A stretch of DNA of 64,000 nucleotides from Mesodorylaimus sp. YZB2_4 (Eukaryota > Nematoda > Enoplea > Dorylaimida > Dorylaimidae): the NCBI GenBank assembly GCA_030248295.1, contig JASANH010000239.1, positions 682,001-746,000 of the forward strand, in the 5' to 3' direction. The notes beneath the pieces are model-generated. The model ran no database searches. It saw nothing but the letters and a program-made list of their open reading frames with translations, and had not been told where the DNA came from. The translations under genes were made by a program, and so were the position numbers. Numbering within the stretch: position 1 is the first letter of the stretch; the number at the start of each line of letters is the position of its first letter. Positions 22,288 to 34,400 of this stretch are shown piece after piece.

Positions 22288-23765
22288 ATGTGCTTGGTGA
22301 AAGCTACGGCTTTATTTGTGGTCTTGTTTGGTGCGGAGCAGGTAAGAGAGGATTCAGTGGGGAGTCGATGGGAAACTAATGCATTGTTTAGGTGGTGGCC
22401 AGCTGTGCGTTTTATCAACGTGGCACGGATGGACTAGGCTCGTCATTGATGAGTTATCTGCTCGTTCAAGGACTTCGCAACGGAGGTGGTTTCCTGGGCA
22501 CGGGCAAGGACGTGCCTGTCGATGAGGAGCATGGATCAGCAGTGGGCACTCCGATCGTGGCCCGTAGTCCCGGTCTCCTGCTGCCCCTGTTGTTGTTGGG
22601 TGGGATGGGAGGGCGAGGTATGGGGGGCCTGGGCCTTTTGGGCCTGCCCCTACTGATGGGCATGGGAGGTGGGTTTGGACGCGGCATGGGCTCGTTGGCA
22701 CCCATCGCCCTGTTGGGCATGAGTGGCATGGGAGGGGGTGGGCTAGGAGCTATCGCCCCGCTGGCACTGCTGGGCATGGGCGGATTCAGACCATTTGCTG
22801 TGAAACGAGTGATCTATACAAATCGGGCTGGCACTGGCAATGATGCGAGGGTCAGTGCGAGTGGGGCAGCAACCAAGGACGCGGCCAGTGTCATGTGGTC
22901 ACCAATCGCCAGTGGTAAGTCAGGCCAGTCAGTTGTCAGTTTCAACGCTACCTCGTCATGATTTCTGCATGTGACAGGTCCTGGAGTAGGAGCCACAGCA
23001 AGGCTGTATATGGCGACGAGTATGGGATTATGTGCCGTTATTTGGATGAAAGCACAGTGATGCAGGGCATATACACATGACACACAAATTCTGGCTCTAG
23101 TGTCCTTGAAAAATATCTTTACTGGCTAGGCCTGCATTACTGTGCTGTCATACCCAATGGACAGTGCCTTATCCCATACTCCACAGTCCTGCTGTGGTTC
23201 CTACTCCAGGACCTGTCTCATGCAGAAATCATACGAGGTAGTGCTGAAACTGACACCAGTAGAACTCAGGTCATGGCCTAGTGCTTAAGGCTACTGCCTC
23301 TCACTCTGCGTACTGACATGGGCTTCGACTCCCGCCTGGGTGAAATGATTGTCAATCTATGTGTTCCTTGTATACTGCTTGGCACAACCAGCAAATATAC
23401 AAGTGTACGAGCACATTCACTCGTTTATGCTTTTCTCCCCCGCCCCCTCGAGAAAACTCAACATAGCTGTTCTTATTCACTTCATTGCAGCAAATCGTCT
23501 GCGTCAACATTTCGGCTACGGTTTCTTGTGGGGACGCAAACGAGCAACCTTCTTGAAGAAAGTTGTCGACGATCTGCGACAGCACCCTGGCAGCCTGGAC
23601 GGTGTGGCTGGTCGGGTATGGAGGCACAACCCCGTGGCATCATCCGAGGCCAACACCACCGACCGGCAATCAGGTCAGGGACGAGGCGTCGTGCTGGCTG
23701 GCAAATTTATGCGCTGGGTCAACAACATATCACGAAACAAGGCGATGGTGATTGGAAAACGTTGA
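22288..23765 (+). CDS. Secreted Gly/Met/Leu-rich protein of unknown function
   Basis: Three exons, 22288-22341, 22392-22914 and 23491-23765, join in frame to give 283 aa. Exon 1 encodes a signal peptide (MCLVKATALFVVLFGAEQ) and is joined through a 50-bp intron. The middle part (roughly residues 75-150) is low complexity: GG-M-GG, LLLPLLLLGGMGGRGMGG, LLGLPLLMGMGGG, IALLGMSGMGGG, LALLGMGG, a quasi-repeat of hydrophobic LPLL/IALL blocks and Gly-Met loops. The C-terminal part is basic and ordered-looking: RLRQHFGYGFLWGRKR, FLKKVVDDLRQHP, KFMRWVNNISRNKAM, ending GKR. I do not recognise the family. A structural extracellular or cuticle-like role would fit the composition but is inference. The G+C-rich composition of exon 2 differs from neighbouring DNA. 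Its second intron carries a foldback and a SINE. Confidence 0.7.
22935..23254. mobile_element. Foldback repeat, 65-bp arms
   Basis: The left arm 22935-23000 (GTCAGTTTCAACGCTACCTC...CCTGGAGTAGGAGCCACAGC) pairs with the right arm 23190-23254 as reverse complement with about five differences. The spacer is about 190 bp. Located 20 bp inside intron 2 of the Gly-rich secreted protein gene, so any unspliced transcript would form a long hairpin. Confidence 0.85.
23266..23392 (+). mobile_element. tRNA-derived SINE copy
   Basis: A-box-like CATGGCCTAGTGCTTAAGGC, B-box-like GGGCTTCGACTCCCGCC, then GTGAAATGATTGTCAATCTA and TGCTTGGCACA as tail. Immediately follows the foldback at 22935-23254 in the same intron. 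Confidence 0.75.
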
Positions 23766-24054
23766 AATTCATGTGTTTCATTTCTGTTTCTAGTATCAGG
23801 GAATTTTCAGGTTTTTCAATAAAGTTTCCCAAACTACTGAATCGAAAAAAGCTGGCTTACACGCTAAGTTAAGCACTGTTTCGAACGCACTTTACTCGTT
23901 ACTAATCCCCGACAATAAAAATTTGGATTCCCGCTACTTCTTAGCCGCTCACATTGCTGTCTGCTAGGAGCGCGTAATCAGCTTACTGTAACCGCAAAAC
24001 GGCTCCAGCTCAATTTTTCGGGTCAGACTCTTTAGTTGTCCTGGATTTGGCAAA

Positions 24055-26097
24055 ATGGAGCACAGTTTTAAAAAATTACATAAACTGTCAGCTTTTGCTG
24101 CATATAATGGATTGGAAAAGCGTCAGGTAAGTAAGAAAATGTCAACACGATAAAAACACAAATTTTGTGGAGTTTTCATGTCGTATTTTACGATCCTCTT
24201 GAAAAAATCACATGTACAGTTGTGGCGTTTTTAGTCACAAAATCTGCGTTCTGCGCAAAGTGATTTTTCTGTTGCATTCAAATTTTCGAAACAAGTTGTA
24301 TTTTTTGTTGTCAACGTTTAAACGTCTTTTTTAGACACAAATAGAAACACGAGCGATCGAGACGAATGACGGCAAGAAAAACAAGAAAAGGAAGCCGAAA
24401 AGAGTTTCTTTCGTGAATACTCCAATCTTTCGTCCCGAATACGATGAAGGACAGGATGTCGATTGGACAATTTTGGATGATGACGATGAAGAAATACCTC
24501 AACTAATTCCGATTACAATTGACGAGGAGGCATCGAAAAGAAAAAAACAAAAAGTATGCCAATTCTGTCTTTTTTTCCCACTCTTTGAAATGACAGTTGA
24601 CTAAAAATGACTTCCTGGAAGTCACCTTGGGTTGTTTTTCTGTTAGCCGTGCGGGTTTTCGCAACCTTTTGATTCTAAGTTTTTCCTCGGAGCGCACCTA
24701 GCTTATGAAATTGTGATGATGTTCTCGTTCTTTATGAATATCCACTCGGACAAAAACAAAGGCGGGAGCACGGCTAACCAAAAAACAGGATCGTTCTGAG
24801 ACAACGTTGACAAACATTGGCTTTTCAGACCTCGCATTTCGACCATGATCGAGAGGCTGTCACAAATGGGCTGAGCGGGCAGCGGAATAAGCGATCGAAT
24901 AGACACAAATCGCAGGCTTCCAGTGCCAGCTCGACTGAAACAGGGGTGAGTTATTTTCATTAGATTTTGAAAATTCCGAGTAGATTTCTACTTTTTACTC
25001 GAGATCAGTTTTCGTCTTTTTTGAAGTCAAATCACACATTTTTGTTTTGCTCAGTGCACTAGTACTGCATAAAATTTGTGTGAACATTAGGATTTTCTGA
25101 TCAGTGACTTTTCCTGATTTCATTCATTTTTTCATATTTATTTGCTCTTTTAGGAACGAAAAGGTGTTTGGAAATTTCTAAACACTCTGACCTACTCTAG
25201 CAGTGCCAACGATGCTCGGGCTGCATTCGCTTGGTTGATCGCTCCGATGACAATTGAGCATTTTTTTGAGTAAGTTAACATTTCTAGGTTTTCAAGGCAC
25301 TAAATTAGTTTTACATTTTTTCAAGGCAATATTGGGAGAAAAATCCCATGTTTCTTCGACGTGATGATCCCGAATATTATAATGGCCTGTTCAGTTCCGA
25401 TGAGCTGGACTCGATTTTGAAAGAGGTCAGGTCGGTTGTAGCTTTGTGAATCTTGCTGTATCTGAAACCATATTTTACTCATGAGTGAGTATAGTAATAG
25501 GATACCTGAGAGTCGGATGACAAACTGTGTGGTATTAAGGACCAGGCGCTTATTTTGGACAGAGATAGGCTTGGTGTGTAAAAGTTGGTTTCAGATATCG
25601 CTAACCTCAGGGTTGTGCAAAGGTGTTTCAATGTCTGTGTAAGAGTGGTATGGGTCTTGGGGGGGGGGGAGACACTGGATGCATATCAACGCTGCGCTGA
25701 GGTAATTGGCTGAAACTTAATTTTACCCGCCATAATACCAATTGTATGACACTGAATTAAAAATATAGTTGTGACTCCTATCCTGTTCGCAGCAGAGTTA
25801 GTGCCAGTTTCATGTCAGCGTGTAAAATGTGGTATGAGGTAGGCATTTTAATGTGCCGCACATGTGTCTTGCGCAGCTTGTATGCATGGCCAGCCTCTCT
25901 TCGTAGTTGCTCGTGCCAGCATCGACCGATCCGACCCTCCCTCCTCCTCTCCCTTCAAAATTTTTTTTTTTTAAATTTTTTTTTTTTTTCCTTTTTCTCC
26001 AAAAAAAATTTTTTTTATTTTTTTTTTCCTTAATTTTTATTTTATTATTATTATATTAAAAAAAATAATAAAAAAAAATTTTTTTTAAAAAAAAATA

Positions 26098-26134
<37 letters not shown>

Positions 26135-29100
26135 TGCTCGTGCTCGTCTGAGAGAATAATCGATTTCCCGAAATCGATTATTCTCTCAGGCGATTATTCT
26201 CTCTCGGGCTCAGGTTTGTCAACCCACCTGACATGTGCGGCCTTTCCCCAAACTGAGAGTCTCTATGGCCTTGAGGTGCTGTTAACGGCGAACTCAATAC
26301 GCGGACCACGTGGGATGTCTGTCCTAGGCCGACCCAAGGATTTCCCTCGTGCAAAATTCCAATAGGACTGGTTCTCGTTTGCAGCACGACATTCAGTACA
26401 CGGTCAATTTGGACATTACAAAGTACGAGAATGGTCAGAGGCAAACCTTGAATCCGACTGGGCGCGCCTACGCGTCGACAGTTTGGGACTTCTATAAGGT
26501 AGGAATGTGGTTATTGGTGCAAACAGCTGATGCCTGAGAATCGGCTAGTTTTACCCTGTAGGAACTAGTAATTTACTGATGCCATTTTTTGGTCCGGAAA
26601 GAGAGTGTAAATGACTCAGATTTACAACAACTAGTGATCAAACATAACATTTTGGCATTGGGAAATACAAAAATGCTTTGGTTACTTTTCAATAGTCTTA
26701 TTATCCTCGTGTAACTTTTCGCATGTTTTTAGCATAATTACACACGAATGGAGGAAAACTGCATTCAAAATGACAAATCAAAAAAACAGGCATAAGAAAA
26801 CATCAACTTGATTAAATTTTGCACAATCACTGTTTAAAATTTCTTTGATAATCCAGTTTTCTTAAATCTATACTCCAACAAAACTTGCGGTGCGCACACA
26901 TTTTCAAGAGCACGCGCGGTAAAAGTTGGGATTGGGATCAGATTTAGAACGGTTATGGGTGGAGAGAATTTTTGGAGTGAACAATTTATTGTGTAAGTGT
27001 TTTTCAGGATGGTTGTTCTATTCGTATGCTTAATCCGCAAACTTATTCAGAAGCCGTGTGGAAATTGGCATCGACGTTGCAAGAGTTTTTTGGAACTTTT
27101 GTTGGAGCGAATGTGTATGTTATTTGCTATTTCGGTGAGTTTGGTGACGGTTTGATTGATTCCAGGTACTTGACACCAGCCAATACTCAAGGATTCGCTC
27201 CTCATTACGACGATATCGAGGCATTTGTTGTACAGTTGGAAGGGGTCAAAACTTGGCGAGTTTATAAACCGTTGAATGACGAAGAGACATTGCCCCGATT
27301 TTCGAGTCGTAAGTCCACGATTTCTGCTCACAAAACAGTTTCCACCGTCGCAACAGGAGGACTTGAAGAGACCGGTGTCCCTGAGGGCAACTCCTACTGT
27401 AGTTATAAAAGTCTTGGGACTGTAGCTGTGGTTGGAACATCAACCGGACGGGTTAGCGAGTCCTAGCCAGGGGTTAATCGATCTCCCTGCCGCCAAGAAT
27501 GCTGATTATACGTTTTTTTGTTGTGCGGAATCACTAAGTCGCAGTTTTCTGAGGCGTGGCATACAATGTAATTTTTCTAGGTAATTACAAACCCGGCGAA
27601 GTGGGCGATCCTATGCTGATTGTGGATCTGAATCCGGGCGATGTGATGTACTTTCCTAGAGGGTTTATTCACGAGGTTAGTGAAGTTTTATTGTTTGGAC
27701 CCAGGTCCGACACAAGGCTATAGGCTTATCGGTATCAGTCGGTCCTGGATTCGCGCAGCAGTGGGTGTAGGTGTAGGCGCAGCATGGTGTAAAATATAGT
27801 TTCGGATGATGTGTTGTTTGCGCGGCAGTGTGTAAAATATGGTTTCAGAAAAATCATCCAGATATATAAAACCTGCATTTCACTTGAGATTTAAAGTCGT
27901 GAACTAGCTCACGCAAGAGTCGCTTAATAAACTAGCACCAGAACTGGACCTACATCAAGCTACGCTGAGATGCCGTCTGAAACTTAATATTACTTGCATG
28001 TGCGACATATCATCTCAGTCTGAGTTTCACTCTATCTGTTCAATTATATATTTTCTGTTTTATTGTCGGGTGTCACCATCTAGTCTCCTCATGTAATCCT
28101 GGTTTAACTACAATAGTATCTGGATGCCACAAGCATCTACACGAGGTAAAATATGGTTTCAGCCAAGGAGCAGCCAGATAAATAAAGTAGGATTTCAATA
28201 AGGATTTTGAAACTTGAACAAGCTCTACAGTAGATTCTGAATAAAACCGGTACCTGAACTGAATCTGCTTAAAGCTGCGCTGAGATGTCACCTGAAACTT
28301 GATATTACTCACATGTGCGACGTGCCATCTGAATCTATATTTTACCCTAGCCATTCCGTTTTTTTTCATATAATTATGATTTTAACTCAGTAGTATCAGG
28401 TGGCAACAGAAGTGCACATGGTGTAAAATATGGTTTCAGATTGAATATTTTCGAGTGCAAAAAAACAGCAGTGGGTTTTTATGTAACAAAGGGATACTTG
28501 TTACAGGCAGTGGCGTCGAAGGATCAGCATTCTTTGCATATAACCATCAGTGCAACACAGCGGAATACATTTGGCGAATTCCTACAAATCGTAAGTGGAC
28601 TTTTAGTTTTTGGTGTTGCTTTGTGCAGTAATTCTGTGTTGGAGTTTCAGTTGATGGCGCATGCAGTGGAGACGGCCATGTTGGAGAATGTCGAGTATAG
28701 ACGTGCACTGCCTTTGAATTACATGGAAATCGCTGGTACGGTTAATATGGACCAGGTGAGAGCCGAAAACTTTTTGGAGATTTTTGGCCTGAAATTTTGG
28801 TATTTGGTTTAAAGTCGAAGTTGAAATAGCATGAAAAAGAATCTGAAAATTTGCATTTCTGAATCTTACTCCAAAAAAATCTTGAGCGAATTTTTTGCAG
28901 AGGTAGGCTTAAATATCTGGGCGGTATCTGTCCCTGGGAATTTATGCAGAATGGTTTATTTTAGAAAAAGAAAGGGCGAAAAGACTTTTTGGCGACAGTG
29001 AAGAAGTTGATGGGTGGTTTGTTGGAGTATGGGACGAGTCTGATTGACGGGGCGGTGGATCAAATGGTCAAGGAGAAGTTCATGCAAGACGCATTGCCTC

Positions 29101-30910
29101 CTTGCCTCACTGACGGTGAGTGGCTGGTGAGTACCTCGGGCGTGGCCTAGCCGGTCAAGGCGTCCGTCTCTTGGGGGGGGGGGGGGAGGGTTCGACTCCC
29201 ACCTGGGAAAAATGATTGCCGATTTATGTTTTGTACAGTGTTTGGCTTTGAATAAAGTATGACATCGTGTAATGGGGCACCTTCTTCCAAGTCTGTTTTC
29301 CATAAAAGATAGCATATATTTGGTTTTTAGAGGAGAAACAAGGCTGCATTGTCGGTCGACGCAAAGATGCACCGGCTGTGTTCAAAGACGATACGAAGGT
29401 TCGGTTGTTAAGAAAGCATTGTTTGAGGTGAGTGCAGTGTTCCTGGGCAAGTTGGATTGTCCCCTATGACTGCTGGTGGCTATAGGCAAAACGGGTTGTA
29501 CCCACTAAAAGTTGCACCAAGCGCTGAAGCGCGCTAGAAAGTGTCTGGTCGTTGTAAAATAGCATAGCATAGCAAAACGTTTTTTAAAAGTTAGAGTGTC
29601 TTCAGCAGCTCAAAATCTTGCTGTTTGTGTCCACTAAGCTGGGCGAAGTTCAGGATCAGAGCATCAACCAGGTGCTGTCCTGACTAATTGTGTCAGTGAA
29701 AGCGAGTCTGAGTAACCCATTCTATTTCAGGCTGGTTATGGAGAACGAGTCGGATATTTCAGTTTATTACAACACCGAGAATAGTCGGGTATATCGAGAA
29801 AAGCCATTGCAGAAATTCGCAATCGATGGCGATGTAAGTTATTCGGTGTCTTCGTCTGATACTTTTCAATACAGTTCGGCTGAAGTATTAGTGGAGGGAG
29901 GACTGGTGGAGGTTTCGTACCTGTCCGAAAGACCCAAAGGAGCCAACCATGTCTTCTGATCTAGTCCATAGTTGAAACATGTACATTTTGCATCTTATTG
30001 CGGTTTAGTTGGCCCCGGGTATCGATTATTTGGTGGAAATGTACCCCAAATACGTGACAGTCAAAGACCTGCCTTTGGATACGACCACTGAGAAAGTAAG
30101 TCAGGCGAGGAGGATTCGTGGGGACTGGCTGGTACCAGCAACACACTCGCACTCACAGCTGGATGTTAGCGTGGTGGTGGAGTTTATGTCAAAACCTGTA
30201 CAATGCTTCCAAAGCTTCCAGCAGCCTTGGTTATTTCAAGCTGCACATAAAAAGGCGGTGTGTGCAAAATGTGGTATATTCTTTGTTGAAAAGCAGTCTT
30301 AAAACTCACAAATTATCGAATTAACTGCTGCTGAAAAGTCAGTTTGTTCAGAATTTTATGCTCTTTTGATTTAGCAATTTAATTGTTCAGATAATTTAAT
30401 TTTATTTGTGGAGAAGTGATACTTCGAATTCACTGCAGATCGGACGATGGTCGGACATAAGCAGCAAACATTTTTTAGAATGTAATTTATTTTAATAATT
30501 TTGAAATTTGAAGCAGTATCAAAGAATTAGCAATAATATAGTAAAAATTCCGCTTTTTGAACCTGAAATGTATCTTTCACTTCCCACTCCCCCAATCAGC
30601 TGCTTGAAAAAACAAGACCGCTAAAGCTTGGTGTAGATTTTTGGTGGAAACCCATAGTCGGCTTGTAGAATTTAATTAGTCGCTATAATAATTTTGCTAG
30701 GTTTCTTCCGTCCTGAAACAGCCTTTAAAAATCGTTGCACTTCGCCCGCACTAATTTTCAAGAATGGTGTCCATATAAGCCCCGTATTTGTAACTGGCTC
30801 AAAAGTGCTCCTTAATTGACTACTGTGTTGAAAAATGCGATCTTTTTTTCTAGATTCGGATCTGCCAGCTGTTGTACGAGAAATGTCTGTTAATGACAGA
30901 GTCGGTATAA
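24055..30910 (+). CDS. RIOX1: JmjC ribosomal/histone oxygenase NO66 (RIOX1) ortholog
   Basis: Fe(II)/2-oxoglutarate-dependent oxygenase of the NO66/MINA53 family, which hydroxylates a ribosomal-protein histidine in the nucleolus and has been reported as a histone demethylase. Sixteen exons join in frame to 588 aa: 24055-24126, 24335-24553, 24829-24945, 25154-25269, 25326-25425, 26385-26498, 27008-27114, 27166-27308, 27581-27675, 28507-28590, 28651-28755, 28965-29115, 29331-29427, 29731-29833, 30009-30095 and 30854-30910. The N-terminus (1-136) is Lys-rich and acidic, suited to nuclear targeting. JmjC motifs: [33 protein letters not shown] with iron ligands His295 and Asp297, [13 protein letters not shown], and [10 protein letters not shown] with His360. 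The dimerisation/winged-helix part follows ([42 protein letters not shown]). The donor after exon 5 (GAG|GTCAGG) is weak but required by phase. Intron 7 is 51 bp. Confidence 0.92.
25958..26133. repeat. Poly-T/poly-A low-complexity tract
   Basis: About 175 bp almost entirely of A and T homopolymer runs in NO66 intron 5. It could form a long T-to-A hairpin and is the part of the window most likely to be misassembled or of uncertain length. A poly-G run sits earlier in the same intron near 25660. Confidence 0.9.
26145..26215. repeat. Near-perfect palindrome around ATCGATT and family B fragment
   Basis: GAGAGAATAATCGATTTC is followed directly by GAAATCGATTATTCTCTC, then a third CGATTATTCTCTC. 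This is a hairpin with 18-bp arms and a loop of about 2 nt, related to the palindromic core of repeat family B. Confidence 0.85.
27740..28445. repeat. Two imperfect tandem copies of a repeat of about 310 bp in NO66 intron 9
   Basis: Copies at about 27780-28090 and 28110-28445 share, in order, GGTAAAATATGGTTTCAG-type starts, a CCAGATAWATAAA block, GCTGAGATG, TGAAACTT.ATATTACT and CATGTGCGAC. The TAAAATATGGTTTCAG boundary motif recurs across the window. Related GAAACTTAATTTTACCCGCC occurs at 25710. Confidence 0.65.
29133..29268 (+). mobile_element. tRNA-derived SINE copy with poly-G insert
   Basis: In NO66 intron 12. A-box-like GCGTGGCCTAGCCGGTCAAGG and B box GGTTCGACTCCCACCTGGG are separated by CCGTCTCTT and a run of 13 G. 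The tail has ATGATTGCCGATTTATG and ends GGCTTTGAATAAAGTATGAC, as in the copy at 16725-16870. Confidence 0.8.
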
Positions 30911-31460
30911 AAGTGGAATTTTAAGCAGGTTTGATTGAAAATGGTTTTGCTGAAGTAAAAAGTTGATTTTGTGGCTGGCTGATGTTTTGGGCGGGTGCGT
31001 GAGTGGACGAACATGCTGCCTCTACTGCATCGCCCATGCAGGTATTAGGGGTTTACCTGGCGGGTTCTAGTCTCTATTTATCACTGTTTGCCATTAAAAT
31101 CTGCATGTCTTTTCTTGTGTAAAATATGGTTTCTGATGTGGTCTCATTGACTGCGACCCATTGCTGAAACCATAGTTTACACACCTGGTGCAAGAGTGTG
31201 CCAGATCCTACTGAAATGTGGCCAATGATTTCGTTGGTTGTGGAGTGCCTACATTCGTGTTCAGGGTTCTTCTGATCCACATGTAGAGCACGGCTAACAT
31301 AAACACCGTGTTAGTGGTGAATTGAGGGATATGGTATCTGATAGCCTCCCTATGATGTGATATGATGCTGTAACAACATGAAATCTACAGTTATAAATGC
31401 CGTTTGTTGGAGGACTACCTGCCGTTAGCTATTTTAAACCACGGCTAACTTATGACATTT
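30911..31460. other. Convergent intergenic gap between NO66 and fucosyltransferase
   Basis: 550 bp between the 3' ends of two convergent genes. It holds an inverted pair of the dispersed motif: GTGTAAAATATGGTTTCTGA at about 31117 and GCTGAAACCATAGTTTACAC at about 31162, arms of about 20 bp with a 25-bp loop. No coding or clear terminator seen. Confidence 0.55.
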
Positions 31461-34400
31461 TTACTCCATAGGAATCCATTCTGGTAAAAAGAAATCTTCT
31501 TTCCTAAGCATAGTGGCCAATGGACTGTTGGTTCTGGGCCAGCCATTGTAGTAGACAGTGTCACCACCGGCCAAGTAGGCAGCCCACCAGGAGAAGGTGC
31601 CCTGACTCATGATGGTGTGGTTGCACATGGCCAAAACGCACATGTCCACTTCTCGAGTGTGGCTACTCGCAATTTGTACATCGGAGAAATGTCCTATGTT
31701 TTGCTTGGTCCAATAATAATCATCCGTGCAAGCAATAAAAAGTACGTGTTTGAATTTGTCTCTAAAATATTGCATGGCTTTGAGAAAATAGCCTTTTGTG
31801 GCCACTGTGTGCCCGTGCTGCTGATTGCGAGTATTCCAAGTCATATCCAGTCCGCGACGTACGTGGATACCGATCAATATCGGTCGATTATCGATCGATC
31901 GGTTGGTCACTGATCGCCATCTGATCAATGCCTTGTCTATACGTGTCCTAGCTTCGGATTCGATTTGTGGCAGGAATGTGAACTGGGCTTTAATGGCCTG
32001 TCGGAGTTGCATGTCTGCAGTATGGAAGTACTTGTAGGATTGGAAGTAGCCATAGAGGGCGAAATGGGTCCCGTTCTCCAAATGTTCCGTTTCTTCATAG
32101 TATCGACAGCATTGAGCATAAAAAACTCGTTTCCAATTTTTCAAGAAATACATGGATAATCGATAAGTGGCAACGATGGCATTGTCGAGGCGGAAGGCGC
32201 GTCTGATCAGCATGCCTTCGGGGATGACCAGGCTGGCGTTGTATCGCCAGGCCATGCCGAACAGGGACGCGTATTGGAACATGAGATTGCCCTGGCCAGG
32301 ACTCATGAAGAACTTCGTGGTCAGGTAGCGCGGGCTGGAGGCGCGTGTGGAGTTGTGGTCCAGGTGCCAGGGCTCGCTGACAATGGGCACTGTGGGTACT
32401 GACCAGGGTGGCGAGGAGGGAATGTCGTCGCCTGAAACACAAGGTTTGGCTTGTTGGCACTTGCAGTGACACTGTGCATGTGAACTTGTGATGTAGGTAG
32501 GAAGTGCATCAGACTGTACACTGCATTCATGTCAGCATCGCACAGCACATGCATTGCTGATCACACCAGGGTGACAAGGAGGCAATGTCGTCGCATGGAA
32601 CACAAGGTTTGGCTTGTTGGCACTTGCAGTGACCCTGTGCATGTGAACTGTGAGTAGGTAGTGCATCAGACTGTACACTGCACTGATGTCAGCATCCCAC
32701 AGCGCATGCATTGCTGATCACACCAGGGTGACAAGGAGGCAATGTCGTCGCATGGAACACAAGGTTTGGCTTGTTGGCACTTGCAGTGACCCTGTGCATG
32801 TGAACTGTGAGTAGGTAGTGCATCAGACTGTACACTGCACTGATGTCAGCATCCCACAGCGCATGCATTGCTGATCACACCAGGGTGACAAGGAGGGAAT
32901 GTCGTCGCCTGAAACACAAGGTTTGGCTTGTTGGCACTTGCAGTGACCCTGTGCATGTGAACTGTGAGTAGGTAGTGCATCAGACTGTACACTGCACTGA
33001 TGTCAGCATCCCACAGCGCATGCATTGCTGATCACACCAGGGTGACAAGGAGGGAATGTCGTCGCCTGAAACACAAGGTTTGGCTTGTTGGCACTTGCAG
33101 TGACCCTGTGCATGTGAACTGTGAGTAGGTAGTGCATCAGACTGTACACTGCACTGATGTCAGCATCCCACAGCACATGCATTGCTGATCACACCAGGGT
33201 GACAAGAAGGGAATGTCGCCGCCTGAAACACAAGGTTTGGCTTGTTGGCACTTGCAGTGACACTGTGCATGTGAACTTGTGATGTAGGTAGGAAGTGCAT
33301 CAGACTGTACACTGCATTCATGTCAGCATCGCACAGCACATGCATTGCTGATCACACCAGGGTGACAAGGAGGCAATGTCGTCGCATGGAACACAAGGTT
33401 TGGCTTGTTGGCACTTGCAGTGACACTGTGTATGTGAACTTGTGATGTAGGTAGGTAGTGCATCAGACTGTACACTGCACTGATGTCAGCATCCCACAGC
33501 GCATGCATTGCTGATCACACCAGGGTTACAAGGAGGGAATGTCGTCGCCTGAAACACAAGGTTTGGCTTGTTGGCACTTGCAGTGACCCTGTGCATGTGA
33601 ACTTGTGATGTAGGTAGGTAGTGCATCAGACTGTACACTGCACTGATGTCAGCATCCCACAGCGCATGCATTGCTGATCACACCAGGGTTACAAGGAGGG
33701 AATGTCGTCGCCTGAAACACAAGGTTTGGCTTGTTGGCACTTGCAGTGACCATGTGCATGTGAACTTGTGATGTAGGTAGGTAGTGCATCAGACTGTACA
33801 CTGCACTCATGTCAGCATCGCACAGCACATGCATTGCTGATCACACCATGGTGACAAGGAGGCAATGTCGTCGCATGGAACACAAGGTTTGGCTTGTTGG
33901 CACTGGCAGTGTTACTGTGCATGTGAACTTGTACTGTAAGTAGGTACTGCATCAAACTGCACAGCGCTGATGTCTGCATGTGATCCATGCCACTGTGCCA
34001 GTAAAGAGGGACTCGCCGCAGACGACAGAGACGCTTAGATGCCCGTCAGCACAACAGTGTCCTGAAGAAGTGCCACCGACGCCTCGTCTCCTCGCGAATT
34101 CCTCAATTTTACAAAATAAATGACGTGTGCATTGTATGACAGCTGTTCCAAACGAACATGGCAGGCTTAGGAGGAAGTGTGGGCGACCAAAGTCTGTGGG
34201 ACCAAAGCTTGGACTGGAACATGGCAAGTCTCGCGACTATACCTACCGCTGAAACATCAACCTGATGGACTGACCTTTCCCAGCCAGAGAAGATCGATTA
34301 CTCTCTCCCACTTTCCATACCAGCCAGACGCCAGGGTTACACACGATGCATCCTACTGCATGTGATCACACACTCAGCACAGCACATATAGTGCAGCACA

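Noticed and set aside
32095-32472. 125-codon minus-strand frame overlapping fucosyltransferase exon 3
   Set aside because: Out-of-frame shadow of the catalytic exon.
33160-33834. Four repeated 61-codon minus-strand frames
   Set aside because: They come from the intronic 163-bp array of the fucosyltransferase; no start context, splice or homology support.
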